A stretch of DNA of 64,000 nucleotides, from NCBI RefSeq assembly GCF_945906775.1, contig NZ_CAMDRE010000001.1, positions 496,001 through 560,000 of the forward strand, given 5' to 3'. Source of the DNA: Citrobacter sp. Marseille-Q6884 (GTDB lineage: Bacteria > Pseudomonadota > Gammaproteobacteria > Enterobacterales > Enterobacteriaceae). The position numbers and the translations under genes were made by a program. This document shows, piece by piece, positions 53,203-64,000 of this stretch; positions within the stretch are counted from its first letter, which is position 1; every line of letters starts with the position of its first letter. A model generated the notes under the pieces. That model did no database searches, was not told the origin of the DNA, and was given only the letters and a program-made list of their open reading frames with translations.

Positions 53203-53904
53203 ATGATTACTACCCGAACAGCCAAACAGTGCGGACAGGCAGACTACGGCTGGCTGCAGGCCCGTTATACCTTCTCCTTTGGACACTACTTTGATCCGAA
53301 ATTGCTGGGTTATGCCTCACTGCGTGTTCTGAACCAGGAAGTTCTGGCGCCGGGGGCTTCTTTCCAGCCACGTACCTATCCAAAGGTGGATATTGTCAAT
53401 CTGATCCTTGAAGGGGAAGCAGAATACCGCGACAGCGAAGGCAACCACGTTCAGGCCAAAGCAGGTGAGGTCTTACTGCTCGCCACACAACCTGGTATAA
53501 GCTACAGCGAGCACAATCTCAGCAAAGATAAACCATTGACCAGAATGCAATTGTGGCTGGATGCCTGCCCACAACGGGAAAATGCATGTGTGCAGAAAAC
53601 CACACTGACCGCAGGCAAACATCAGCTCATCGCCTCACCGGACGGTGAACAGGGTAGCCTGCATCTTCGCCAGCAGGTTTGGGTGCATCATGTTGAACTG
53701 AAACAAGGTGAATCGCTGAGTTTTCAGCTACATGGCCCGCGAGCCTATTTGCAGTCGATCCACGGCACCTTCCATGCGGTGACGTCTGGCGCAGAGAAAG
53801 AAGCGCTGACCTGCGGCGATGGCGCATTTATTCGTGACGAAGCTAACATAACGTTAGTCGCCGATACGCCGCTGCGCGCTTTGCTGATAGATTTGCCCGT
53901 ATAG
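53203..53904 (+). CDS. yhaK: YhaK, pirin-family cupin protein
   Basis: 233 aa, bicupin with metal-binding core around FGHYFDPKLLGYASLRVLN and VDIVNLILEGEAEYRDSEGN. Cytosolic redox/nitrosative-stress-linked protein in E. coli. Regulated probably by the divergent YhaJ. Confidence 0.93.
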   Translation: MITTRTAKQCGQADYGWLQARYTFSFGHYFDPKLLGYASLRVLNQEVLAPGASFQPRTYPKVDIVNLILEGEAEYRDSEGNHVQAKAGEVLLLATQPGISYSEHNLSKDKPLTRMQLWLDACPQRENACVQKTTLTAGKHQLIASPDGEQGSLHLRQQVWVHHVELKQGESLSFQLHGPRAYLQSIHGTFHAVTSGAEKEALTCGDGAFIRDEANITLVADTPLRALLIDLPV

Positions 53905-53929
53905 TCAGGAAAAACAAGGGAGTGCGACG

Positions 53930-54085
53930 ATGAGCAAGAAATCGTCAAAAAAACGCCAGCCGAAGGCTGAGCCCAAAATACAGGAAGTCGTCACCACCTT
54001 CGGGTATGAAGAAATGCTGACGGAACTGGAAGCGATTGTTACCGAAGCCGAGATCCGGCTGACAGAAGAAGATGCCGCCCAATAA
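53930..54085 (+). CDS. yhaL: YhaL small protein
   Basis: 51 aa, found by direct reading. Lys-rich N terminus (MSKKSSKKRQPK), then FGYEEMLTELEAIVTEAEIR and an acidic tail TEEDAAQ. It corresponds to E. coli YhaL (about 54 aa), function unknown. AAGGGAGTGCGACG before the ATG, 25 bp past yhaK, so probably co-transcribed. Confidence 0.85.
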   Translation: MSKKSSKKRQPKAEPKIQEVVTTFGYEEMLTELEAIVTEAEIRLTEEDAAQ

Positions 54086-54110
54086 GGCGGCATCGGATAA
54101 AACCCAAACA

Positions 54111-54143
54111 GCCGGATAGCGACACTAACGTGTCTTATCCGGC
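54111..54143. repeat. REP-type palindrome between yhaL and cyuA
   Basis: GCCGGATAGCGACAC and its inverse GTGTCTTATCCGGC form a stem between the convergent genes. Classical REP ends. Confidence 0.85.
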
Positions 54144-54151
54144 CCATACGG

Positions 54152-55462
54152 TTAATGTGCTTTACTGGCCATAATCTCAATGATCTGCTTGTCGGTTTCC
54201 TGCATCGAACGACACGCCAGCGCACACAAGTTAGAGATAGATTGCTCTACGTTATGCGCCACAATCCCTTCATTACCCGTTACTGCGGTATCGTCCAGCG
54301 CCATGAGCACCGCCTTCCACGCCGCCGAAGCGCTGGTAGAGACTTTCATTGCACAGCTGTTTGACGCGCCATCGCAAATCATCCCACTCACATCGCCAAT
54401 CATGCTGCTGATGGCCATCGCGATGGTGTTGTAACGGCCATCCACGACCCATGCCATACCTGCCGCAGCACCCATTGCCGCTGTTGTTGCCGCACACAAC
54501 GCCGATAAACGCGGAAGCTGATGATGGATATAGATCGCACTCAGGTGAGATAACATCAGCGCACGCGCCAGCTTCTCATCATCCGCGCCAAAATGTTCTG
54601 CCACCACCATGACCGGAACCGTGGCGGTGATACCCTGATTACCGGAGCCGGAGTTGCTCATCGCCGGCAGCGTCGCCCCGCCCATACGTGCATCCGATGC
54701 TGCACTGGTACGGATTAGAATGGCAGTGGAGAGGTCATTGGACAACAAACCCCGCGCGCACTGCTTCTCCAGCGTCGCACCGATGTGTAGTCCCCAGTTG
54801 CCGCGTAATCCTTCCTGAGACAAGGCGCCATTCAGTTTTGCCGCATCCAGAATAAAGCGAATCGACTCAAAAGGTACCGCATTCACAAACGCCAGAATCT
54901 CTTCCAGCGAAGTGTGAGATAACACTGCTAATGGCGATACCTGTTCTTCATCCTGATCATGCTCTTGGTGGGTAAACACCACACCGTTGTGCGTCTCGAT
55001 GCGCACAATGTTGGTGTGACCGCCAACGATAGTGACGCACGCCCACCCTTGCGCGCTGTAAACCTTCGCACGAGAGAAAAGAATATCCTCGCAAGGCTGC
55101 TGCAGCATCACGGCAACCTTGCCGCTCTCCAGCATCGCTTTAGCGCTGGCAATCGCCTCCGCAGACGCATCTTTCAGCACTTCCAGGCCCGCACGGGGAT
55201 TTCCCCCCAACGCACCCAGCGCAGCGGCTACGGGTAGCCCCACCATTCCCGTACCCGGCACGGTCACGCCCATGCCGTTTTTCATCAGATTCGGTGATAC
55301 CCACGCATCAATGCGTTCAACCGCGCCGTTCAACTCAGCAGATGCCACAGCAGCGGCCAGAGCCAGGGAGATAGGTTCGGTGCAGCCCAGTGCAGGTTTT
55401 ACTTCTTCCTGCACCGCGCGGATAAAACTATCCCATAATGGATTCAATGTAGTCTCAAACAT
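54152..55462 (-). CDS. cyuA: L-cysteine desulfidase
   Basis: 436 aa, formerly yhaM. [4Fe-4S] enzyme related to the beta/alpha parts of L-serine dehydratase: GCTEPISLALAAAVA at the N terminus and the Cys-containing GMICDGASNSCAMK near the C terminus. Degrades L-cysteine to pyruvate, ammonia and sulfide. Co-transcribed 24 bp after cyuP; in E. coli anaerobically induced by CyuR with cysteine. Confidence 0.94.
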   Translation of the reverse strand: MFETTLNPLWDSFIRAVQEEVKPALGCTEPISLALAAAVASAELNGAVERIDAWVSPNLMKNGMGVTVPGTGMVGLPVAAALGALGGNPRAGLEVLKDASAEAIASAKAMLESGKVAVMLQQPCEDILFSRAKVYSAQGWACVTIVGGHTNIVRIETHNGVVFTHQEHDQDEEQVSPLAVLSHTSLEEILAFVNAVPFESIRFILDAAKLNGALSQEGLRGNWGLHIGATLEKQCARGLLSNDLSTAILIRTSAASDARMGGATLPAMSNSGSGNQGITATVPVMVVAEHFGADDEKLARALMLSHLSAIYIHHQLPRLSALCAATTAAMGAAAGMAWVVDGRYNTIAMAISSMIGDVSGMICDGASNSCAMKVSTSASAAWKAVLMALDDTAVTGNEGIVAHNVEQSISNLCALACRSMQETDKQIIEIMASKAH

Positions 55463-55486
55463 AACAACGACCTTTACTCAGATATC

Positions 55487-56818
55487 TCAAGAAAATGCCA
55501 GGAACGGAGAAACGCACAACAGCAGGCCTGTGATGATGATCAGATACAGAGATGCGCCTTTATATTTGTGCAGTGCAGGAACTTTGTAGACCAGCCAGGC
55601 CGGGATTAAACACCCCACCATGCCGAAGATTGGGCTACAAATTGAGGTGAAGCTCAGTACCGGCGCATTGAGCACAATTGCGCTCCAGGCCAGTAAGATG
55701 GCGAAGACCATGATGCCGCGCTGAACGAGGGTTTCGTTGATCTTCTCTGCGGGCATTTTGCGGCGCAGCAGGTTCATCACAATTCCCTGAGTCGCTTCAC
55801 GAAAGCCCAGATAAACACCGAAGAATGCAGTCATAACGGCGAAGATATTCAGGATTACGCTGACGATTTTTACCCAGCCCGCACCATCACCACTGATAAA
55901 CTGCGCGGCAATCGCCAGGGCGGAAATATTTTGCTCATATGCTTTCACCGCTTCTTCATGCCCCATCGCCAGAGTGAAGGAGACTGCATAGAAAAAGACG
56001 GTGACAAACAGAATACCGAACGCGATGTTCATCGCGCGCAGGGCTTTATGACGCGCCACTTCAATGGATTTTTCACGAGAACGGTATGAAATAACCATCG
56101 GGCTCAGTGTCTGAATAAACAGAATTGAGGTCAGCGTGAACGGCAGGGTAATGATGGCATTCTTGATCAACAGCGCCATCGGCGGCAGTGAACCCGCGTT
56201 ATACAAATGCCACATTCCCACCATCGATACGCCCAGTGCCGCGACCACCAGCAGCTTGGTCAGCACCATACCGGTGGAGATTTTAAACAGCATTTTTTCG
56301 CCGCGTGACGAGATGGCAACCAGGATGCAAATCAGCACCAGGCCATAGAACGGGCTGTCTGACAGTAAACCTTCCGTCACGCCAAACGTATGCAGATAAG
56401 AGGCGCTATCGTTAGTGATTGCGGTGGAATAGACGAACATCCAGATAACCAGCATCACAAAGTAGAGTGCGCCTAACAGGATGCCCCAGTTTTTACCCAA
56501 ATAGCCGCTGATAACGCTCGGGTAATCTTTACACTCAGGGGACTCAGCCAGCGTGTTGATAAACAAACGCTGAAACAAGTACATGGCGGGATAACCGATA
56601 ATAGAGGAGAGCAGGAATACCCACAGCCCCATCAGGCCCACCTGAACGGGCAGGAAAACAATCCCTGCGCCAATCGCCATCCCGATACTCATGATGACCC
56701 AGCCGGTGTCCGTACTGTCGAACTTAATGGCTTCTTGCCATTCGCTTTCCGTCATCCCCGCCCGACGCGCCGGAGCGGATGCGTCGAGTACTACGCTGTT
56801 ATTCGTTGCCGTTGCCAT
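55487..56818 (-). CDS. cyuP: L-cysteine/serine transporter
   Basis: 443 aa, formerly yhaO; eleven hydrophobic segments of the HAAAP/STP amino-acid permease family, same family as tdcC. GTGWVIMSIGMAIGAGIVFLP-like N terminus (DTGWVIMSIGMAIGAG) is conserved. Imports cysteine for CyuA. Its upstream 368 bp contain two terminators of the tdc operon and presumably the CyuR-controlled promoter. Confidence 0.93.
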   Translation of the reverse strand: MATATNNSVVLDASAPARRAGMTESEWQEAIKFDSTDTGWVIMSIGMAIGAGIVFLPVQVGLMGLWVFLLSSIIGYPAMYLFQRLFINTLAESPECKDYPSVISGYLGKNWGILLGALYFVMLVIWMFVYSTAITNDSASYLHTFGVTEGLLSDSPFYGLVLICILVAISSRGEKMLFKISTGMVLTKLLVVAALGVSMVGMWHLYNAGSLPPMALLIKNAIITLPFTLTSILFIQTLSPMVISYRSREKSIEVARHKALRAMNIAFGILFVTVFFYAVSFTLAMGHEEAVKAYEQNISALAIAAQFISGDGAGWVKIVSVILNIFAVMTAFFGVYLGFREATQGIVMNLLRRKMPAEKINETLVQRGIMVFAILLAWSAIVLNAPVLSFTSICSPIFGMVGCLIPAWLVYKVPALHKYKGASLYLIIITGLLLCVSPFLAFS

Positions 56819-57048
56819 AATTTTTCGCTCAATGTGTAGGTAGAGGTTTTTTATTTTTTTTGTGCTGCTTCAAGGCGATATGCAGCATTCAAGATGCAGG
56901 CGAACTATTGGAATGCAGAAATCATACGCTCGGGTTCAGAGAAAAACTTCACAAACAAACCCCTGTAATTTCTAAAAGTTAAGAATTATTTTCTACAAAA
57001 ATAAATAAAAGAATATTCATTTTCTGTTTTTGAAGGCGATCACAACAA

Positions 57049-57076
57049 AAAAAGGTGCACCGAAGTGCACCTTTTT
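57049..57076. terminator. Terminator between tdcG and cyuP
   Basis: Perfect 12-bp arms AAAAAGGTGCAC and GTGCACCTTTTT with a CGAA loop, an efficient bidirectional terminator 111 bp past the tdcG stop. Confidence 0.92.
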
Positions 57077-57146
57077 GTCATGTCTACATGGTTAACTCAT
57101 TGCGGAATCTGGGTGTTTTTGCCTTATCCAACCGACAGGGATGACA

Positions 57147-57174
57147 AACCCGGATGGCGTTGTGCCACCGGGTT
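57147..57174 (-). terminator. Hairpin just past tdcG
   Basis: AACCCGG and CCGGGTT arms with a 14-nt partly paired loop, 13 bp beyond the tdcG stop; followed on the minus strand by TGTCAT. A first, weaker terminator of the tdc operon. Confidence 0.65.
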
Positions 57175-57186
57175 AGCCGCTTTGCC

Positions 57187-58551
57187 TCAGGTACACACCA
57201 CTTTGATCGCCAGGCCGCCGCGTGAGGTTTCACGGTATTTATCGTTCATATCTTTGCCCGTTTCGTACATCGTTTCGATCACTTTATCGAGCGAGACACG
57301 TGGCTCGGACGTCCGTCGCAGCGCCATACGTGCAGCGTTGACGGCTTTTACCGCGTTGATGGCATTACGTTCAATGCACGGAATCTGCACCTGGCCAGCC
57401 ACCGGATCGCAGGTTAATCCCAGGTTATGCTCCATCGCGATTTCCGCGGCAATACAGACCTGTGACGGGCTACCCCCCAGTAATTCGGTCAGCCCGGCGG
57501 CAGCCATTGAACAGGCTACACCAATCTCACCCTGGCAACCCACTTCGGCGCCAGAAATTGAGGCATTCATCTTATACAGCGCGCCTATCGCCCCTGCTGC
57601 CAGTAAATAGCGGGCAATCGAATTCGCATTAACCGGACGACGGAACTTGTCGTAATAGGCCAGTACTGCCGGGATAATCCCACAGGCACCGTTCGTCGGC
57701 GCGGTTACCACTCGCCCTCCGGCCGCGTTTTCCTCACTCACTGCCAGTGCGAACATATTGATCCAGTCGATGACATTCATCGGATCGCTGGACAAGTTAT
57801 CGCTGGAAACCAGTAACCGACGTAACGCTACGGCGCGGCGCGGCACATTCAGCGGGCCAGGCAATACGCCTTCGGTGTTCATGCCGCGCTCGATACCGGC
57901 GTGCATGACGTCCCAGATACTGGCAAAACCCGCATCAATTTCCTCTTTACTGCGCATCGCCAGCTCGTTTTGCATCATCAGGCCGGAAACCGAAAGCCCG
58001 TTTCGCTCACACAGTTTCAGCAACTCGCTGGCAGAATGAAAGTTGTACGGTACACGTGTTTCGACATCGTGCGCCTGGCCAAAATGTTCCTCTTCAACGA
58101 TAAAACCACCGCCGACAGAGTAATAGGTTTTACTTAACAGCGACTCCTCGCCGTTCCACGCGGTGATCCGCATTCCATTTTCATGGCGTGGAAGCATTTC
58201 GCTATGGAAGAGAATGTTCTCAGCAGGAGGGAAATCGACGATATGCGTCCCCTCTGCGACCGGCAAGCGGCCAGTGCGGGTGACATCCTGAATAAAACCG
58301 GCAATAGCGTCAATATGCACGTTTTGCGGGCTATTACCTGCCAGCCCCATCATGATCGCGACGTCGGTCGCATGACCTTTGCCGGTCAGGGAAAGCGATC
58401 CATAAAGATCGACCACAATACGCGTGGTCTGACGTAATTCACCAGAACTGACCAGTTGGTCGATAAAGCTTTTACCTGCATTCATTGGCCCCACGGTATG
58501 GGAGCTGGAAGGTCCAATGCCAATCTTAAAAATATCGAATGCGCTAATCAT
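57187..58551 (-). CDS. tdcG: L-serine dehydratase
   Basis: 454 aa from the ATG at 58551. N-terminal PSSSHTVGPMNAG and C-terminal cluster residues GCQGEIGVACSMAAAG, GLTCDPVAGQVQIPC identify the [4Fe-4S] serine dehydratase family. Deaminates serine to pyruvate. Last gene of tdcABCDEFG; 91 bp separate it from tdcF, with a hairpin. Confidence 0.95.
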   Translation of the reverse strand: MISAFDIFKIGIGPSSSHTVGPMNAGKSFIDQLVSSGELRQTTRIVVDLYGSLSLTGKGHATDVAIMMGLAGNSPQNVHIDAIAGFIQDVTRTGRLPVAEGTHIVDFPPAENILFHSEMLPRHENGMRITAWNGEESLLSKTYYSVGGGFIVEEEHFGQAHDVETRVPYNFHSASELLKLCERNGLSVSGLMMQNELAMRSKEEIDAGFASIWDVMHAGIERGMNTEGVLPGPLNVPRRAVALRRLLVSSDNLSSDPMNVIDWINMFALAVSEENAAGGRVVTAPTNGACGIIPAVLAYYDKFRRPVNANSIARYLLAAGAIGALYKMNASISGAEVGCQGEIGVACSMAAAGLTELLGGSPSQVCIAAEIAMEHNLGLTCDPVAGQVQIPCIERNAINAVKAVNAARMALRRTSEPRVSLDKVIETMYETGKDMNDKYRETSRGGLAIKVVCT

Positions 58552-58610
58552 ATCCACACCCTCGGATTGCCGTTCAGTGAAGACCAGGTTTCACACTCAT
58601 TAAAGGAATC

Positions 58611-58633
58611 GGGGCGATCCTGACGATCGCCCC
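58611..58633 (-). terminator. Hairpin in the tdcF-tdcG gap
   Basis: GGGGCGATC and GATCGCCCC perfect arms with a 5-nt loop, no T tract. May be an attenuator or stabilise upstream mRNA. Confidence 0.6.
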
Positions 58634-58642
58634 GCGGGGGGA

Positions 58643-59038
58643 TTACAACGTGTCACCACGTACGGCGATGGCTTCAATCTCCAGCTTCACATCCTTCGGT
58701 AAGCGGGCGACCTGTACGCAGCTGCGTGTAGGATAGATTGCCTTATGCTCATCAAAGAACTGCTGGTACACCTGGTTAATGGTGGCGAAATCGTTCAGGT
58801 CAGAAACAAAAACCGTGGTCTTCACGATATCGCTCACTTTCAGACCTGCGGACTCGACGATCGCTTTCACGTTTTCCAGGCTCTGACGCGCCTGATCGGC
58901 CACGTCTTCTGCCACTTCACCCGTCTGCGGACACACCGGGATTTGACCTGATGTCAGCACCATGCTGCCCAGATCCACACCTTGTACGTAAGGCCCAATG
59001 GCTCCCGGCGCACATTCGGTTGCAATAATTTTTCTCAT
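58643..59038 (-). CDS. tdcF: RidA-family enamine/imine deaminase
   Basis: 131 aa from the ATG at 59038; the frame open to 59140 overlaps tdcE and is rejected. RidA/YjgF signature: PGAIGPYVQGVDLG, SGQIPVCPQTGE, Arg of YPTRSCVQVARLPKD. Hydrolyses reactive 2-aminocrotonate and related imines made by threonine dehydratase TdcB. 13 bp after tdcE. Confidence 0.94.
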   Translation of the reverse strand: MRKIIATECAPGAIGPYVQGVDLGSMVLTSGQIPVCPQTGEVAEDVADQARQSLENVKAIVESAGLKVSDIVKTTVFVSDLNDFATINQVYQQFFDEHKAIYPTRSCVQVARLPKDVKLEIEAIAVRGDTL

Positions 59039-59051
59039 AGCCCCTCCGGCG

Positions 59052-61346
<2,295 letters not shown>

Positions 61347-61374
61347 GAAAAATAATCTCTCTACTGAAAATTAA

Positions 61375-62583
61375 TTATGCAAATTCCGCTGGTGTATTAA
61401 TTTTGCCTAACTGAATGGCATCACGAGCAATCATTTTCTCTTCGTTTGTGGGAATTACCGCACAAACAACACGCGCGTCTTTCGCGGAGATAATTCTTTC
61501 GCCATGGGAATTCGGCAGACTATTCATATCGCTGTCGATATTCACACCTAATACAGCCAGATGTTCAATGACCAGGCGGCGAATTAATACTGAGTTCTCA
61601 CCAATTCCACCGGTGAAAATAATTCCATCAAGACGATGTAACGATGCGGCATGGCCGGCGATATGGCGTGCAATACGGTGCACAAAGGTTTTAATCGCCA
61701 GTTGCGCACGTTCGTGTCCTTCGTGCCAGGCTTTCTCCAGCGTACGTAAATCAGAGGACAAACCGGAAATACCCAGTAAGCCGGACTCTTTATTCACAAC
61801 ACGCTCAAGGTCGCTCAGCGTCTGGTTGGTTTCGCTGGCAATCCACGCCATTGCGCCGAAGTCCACATCACCGCTACGCGTACCCATCATCAGCCCTTCC
61901 AGCGGCGTCATACCCATTGAGGTATCAACGCTTTGCCCGTTACGGACTGCACAGATGGAAGCACCGTTTCCAAGATGGGCGACAACCAAACCAGAATCAT
62001 CTTCGTGCAGGTCGAGCAACTCATGCGCACGCTGTGAAACATAGCGGTGTGACGTACCATGGAAGCCATAACGGCGAACACCCAGCTCTTCGAAATATTT
62101 CCACGGTAACCCGTACAGATAGGCTTCAGGTGCCATCGTCTGGTGGAAGCTGGTGTCAAACACGGCCACCTGCTGCCGGCCTGGGAATAGATGCTGTGCG
62201 GATTCAATGCCGCTCAGGTTCGCATAATTATGTAACGGTGCTAATGGAGATACTTTGCGAATATTGTCGATAACTTCATCAGTAATTATCGCTGATTCCG
62301 TAAAGATACTGCCGCCGTGGGCAATGCGGTGGCCAATTAAGGCCACGCTGTCCATTAAATTACGGTTCTCCAGTTCTACTGCAATTGCTTTTAATGCATC
62401 TTCGTAGCTGTGGTGAGCCAGCTTAGCTGGCTCTCCTCCATTAATCGCTATGAACGCATTTTCAGAATTAATACCGTCCGCAATTCCCGCCATTAAAACT
62501 TCACAGTTTGCTGCATCCAGCACTGAGAATTTAATTGAAGATGAACCGCAGTTAATAACCAGTACTACCGGAAACTCATTCAT
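61375..62583 (-). CDS. tdcD: Propionate kinase
   Basis: 402 aa of the acetate-kinase family. VINCGSSSIKFSVL at the N terminus, VAVFDTSFHQTM and FHGTSHRYVSQRA with catalytic residues, IFTGGIGENS for nucleotide binding. Makes ATP from propionyl phosphate. Lies between tdcC and tdcE in the operon. Confidence 0.95.
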   Translation of the reverse strand: MNEFPVVLVINCGSSSIKFSVLDAANCEVLMAGIADGINSENAFIAINGGEPAKLAHHSYEDALKAIAVELENRNLMDSVALIGHRIAHGGSIFTESAIITDEVIDNIRKVSPLAPLHNYANLSGIESAQHLFPGRQQVAVFDTSFHQTMAPEAYLYGLPWKYFEELGVRRYGFHGTSHRYVSQRAHELLDLHEDDSGLVVAHLGNGASICAVRNGQSVDTSMGMTPLEGLMMGTRSGDVDFGAMAWIASETNQTLSDLERVVNKESGLLGISGLSSDLRTLEKAWHEGHERAQLAIKTFVHRIARHIAGHAASLHRLDGIIFTGGIGENSVLIRRLVIEHLAVLGVNIDSDMNSLPNSHGERIISAKDARVVCAVIPTNEEKMIARDAIQLGKINTPAEFA

Positions 62584-62614
62584 TTCACTACTCCGCTCAT
62601 CCTGAGCTTACGAA

Positions 62615-63946
62615 TTAAAACAGTTTGTAGACAATGTTCAGGATGGTCAGCAAACCAATCACGGTAACAAACACGTTATCCAGACGGCCACGGTATTTCG
62701 CCAGTGATGGCGCTTTACGGATGGCGTACATCGGCAACAGGCAGAGCAGAGAAGCGATAATTGGTGCACCCATTGCTTCAATCAGGTCCAGAATGTTCGG
62801 GTTGGCGTAAGCAACAACCCAGGTGGAGCCCATGATGAAGATCATGCTGATGGTGTTAAGTTTGCCAGCAGATACTTTGGTTTTATCGCCTTTGTAACCG
62901 AACTTCAGTACCAGACCGTTCAGACCTTCCAGTGTGCCCAGGTAGTGGCCGAAGAAAGATTTGAAGATAGCAACCAGTGCGATGATAGATGCCGCGTATT
63001 CCAGAACGGTCGCAAAGGCCGATTTCGTACCAGACAGTGACGCGAAGTGGTTAGCCAGGTAAGACAGCACCGGGATGTTCTGCGCTTTCGCTTCCGCCAT
63101 GTTTGCCGGAGACAGTGTGAACAGGCAGCTAAAGGCGAAGAACATAACCACGGCAACCATCAGCATACTGGCGCGGGAGATGATCTTGGAACATTTCTGC
63201 TCGGTAAACTCACGACCGAAATCTTTCTCATACTCTTCACGTTTAGAAACCACGAAGGAAGAAACGATTGGAGAGAAGTTGAAAGAGAACACCATGATGG
63301 AAATACCCAGCCACACGGTAACCAGGATGCCGTCATGACCGGTCAGTGCGATATTACTGAGGTCAACCTGCTGAATAACCGCAGAGTTCCAGTAAGGGAT
63401 CAGTGACAGAGAAATCAACACCAGGCTGGCAATAAACGGCCATACCAGGTAGCTCATCACTTTAACCATCAGGTCCTTACCAAAGTAGATGACGAATGCC
63501 ATCAACAGCAGCAGGAACAGTGCTACGAAGCCACGGTTAAGCGCTGGCATCTGCAACTGGTTTTCCCAGAAGGTCATAAAGGTGTTGGTAATGGTGACGC
63601 CATAAATCCACAGCAGTGGGCAAATCGCAAAGAAGTAAAGGAACGTGATAACCACGCCACCCGTTTTACCAAAGTGCTCTTCAACCGTTTCTGTGATGTT
63701 ACCGGAAGGGTTAGAACCGGAAAGACACAGGCGTGCCAGTGCACGGTGGCAATAGAACGCGATGGGGTACGCTAACACCAGCATCAACAGAATGGGGATC
63801 AGCCCGCCAAAACCTGCGCGGATAGGGAAGAACAGCACCCCTGCGCCGATGGCCGTACCAAATAAACCCAGTGTCCAGGTGGTGTCCGATTTGCGCCAGG
63901 ACGATTGTTTTGTCTGGCTGGATACAATGCTATCAGTAGTACTCAT
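62615..63946 (-). CDS. tdcC: Threonine/serine:H+ symporter
   Basis: 443 aa, eleven hydrophobic segments, HAAAP family. TTWTLGLFGTAIGAGVLFFP and later segments match E. coli TdcC. Imports L-threonine and L-serine anaerobically. The start lies 20 bp after the tdcB stop. Confidence 0.95.
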   Translation of the reverse strand: MSTTDSIVSSQTKQSSWRKSDTTWTLGLFGTAIGAGVLFFPIRAGFGGLIPILLMLVLAYPIAFYCHRALARLCLSGSNPSGNITETVEEHFGKTGGVVITFLYFFAICPLLWIYGVTITNTFMTFWENQLQMPALNRGFVALFLLLLMAFVIYFGKDLMVKVMSYLVWPFIASLVLISLSLIPYWNSAVIQQVDLSNIALTGHDGILVTVWLGISIMVFSFNFSPIVSSFVVSKREEYEKDFGREFTEQKCSKIISRASMLMVAVVMFFAFSCLFTLSPANMAEAKAQNIPVLSYLANHFASLSGTKSAFATVLEYAASIIALVAIFKSFFGHYLGTLEGLNGLVLKFGYKGDKTKVSAGKLNTISMIFIMGSTWVVAYANPNILDLIEAMGAPIIASLLCLLPMYAIRKAPSLAKYRGRLDNVFVTVIGLLTILNIVYKLF

Positions 63947-63966
63947 ATCCTATCCTCAACGAAATA

Positions 63967-64000
63967 TTAAGCGTCAACTAAACCAGTAATTTGGGATACA
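63967..64000 (-). CDS. tdcB: TdcB, catabolic threonine dehydratase, C-terminal end only (cut by window edge)
   Basis: Reading the minus strand into the edge gives VSQITGLVDA and a TAA at 63969-63967, which corresponds to the C terminus of E. coli TdcB. Together with position upstream of tdcC this identifies it; the rest lies outside the window. Confidence 0.82.
   Translation of the reverse strand, partial: VSQITGLVDA

Overview
The window reads as a stretch of an enterobacterial chromosome, most probably Citrobacter (C. freundii complex). From about 27 kb to the right edge the gene order is the Escherichia coli 69-70 min backbone: yqjH, yqjI, aer, patA, fadH, higBA, rlmG, ygjP, ygjR, alx, sstT, ygjV, uxaA-uxaC, exuT, exuR, yqjA, mzrA, yqjCDEK, yqjF, yqjG, yhaH, yhaJ, yhaK, yhaL, cyuA (yhaM), cyuP (yhaO) and tdcGFEDC(B). 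Compared with E. coli, ygjH and the ebg genes between patA and fadH, and ygjQ between ygjP and ygjR, are absent. A complete coenzyme-B12-dependent glycerol (dha) regulon points to Citrobacter. The species call is inferred from remembered protein similarity and synteny; no search was run.

Positions 1-9662 are the integrase-proximal end of a P2/186-type prophage. It carries the rolling-circle initiator gpA with a probable nick site inside the gene, a DksA/TraR zinc finger, DUF2732, Fil, CII, Cox, a 186-type CI repressor, integrase, and a DinI/Tum-like gene behind a near-consensus LexA box. The phage sits in the 3' half of tRNA-Ile2 (ileX); the 46-bp attachment copy lies at 9617-9662, followed by the ileX terminator. 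Two A+T-rich cargo modules interrupt the phage plan. One is a Dcm-type cytosine methyltransferase followed 4 bp later by a GHKL (MutL/MORC/Hsp90-like) ATPase that runs off the left edge, in the position of P2 tin/old. The other is a lone 487-aa PD-(D/E)XK nuclease-like protein between int and the attachment site. These are the best candidates here for undescribed anti-phage functions.

Positions 9.7-26.9 kb are a second non-E. coli block between ileX and yqjH. It holds a TolA-domain-III-like lipoprotein, a 42-aa Cys/His-rich secreted peptide, a YjzC-like protein and a DUF1889-like protein. Then come the dha genes: dhaBCE and reactivase dhaF on the minus strand; an HbpS-like gene, dhaT, dhaG and a PduO-type adenosyltransferase on the plus strand; then dhaR, dhaD and dhaK. 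A second cyclopropane-fatty-acid synthase with a divergent AraC regulator closes the block. The dha genes dismutate glycerol. The oxidative branch runs DhaD to dihydroxyacetone, then DhaK to glycolytic dihydroxyacetone phosphate. The reductive branch runs DhaBCE to 3-hydroxypropionaldehyde, then DhaT to 1,3-propanediol. DhaF/DhaG and the adenosyltransferase keep the dehydratase supplied with intact cofactor. I find six copies of a 17-bp palindrome in three pairs, all in the two divergent dha control regions; they are the likely DhaR operators.

The right half is ordinary backbone with clear control elements: a yybP-ykoY manganese leader on alx, sigma-28 and sigma-54 promoters for aer and patA, YqjI and Fur sites between yqjH and yqjI, ExuR boxes, several intrinsic terminators and REP palindromes. 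Oddities there include a 20-residue tandem duplication in the metal-binding region of YqjI and a 91-bp inverted-repeat element between exuR and yqjA.
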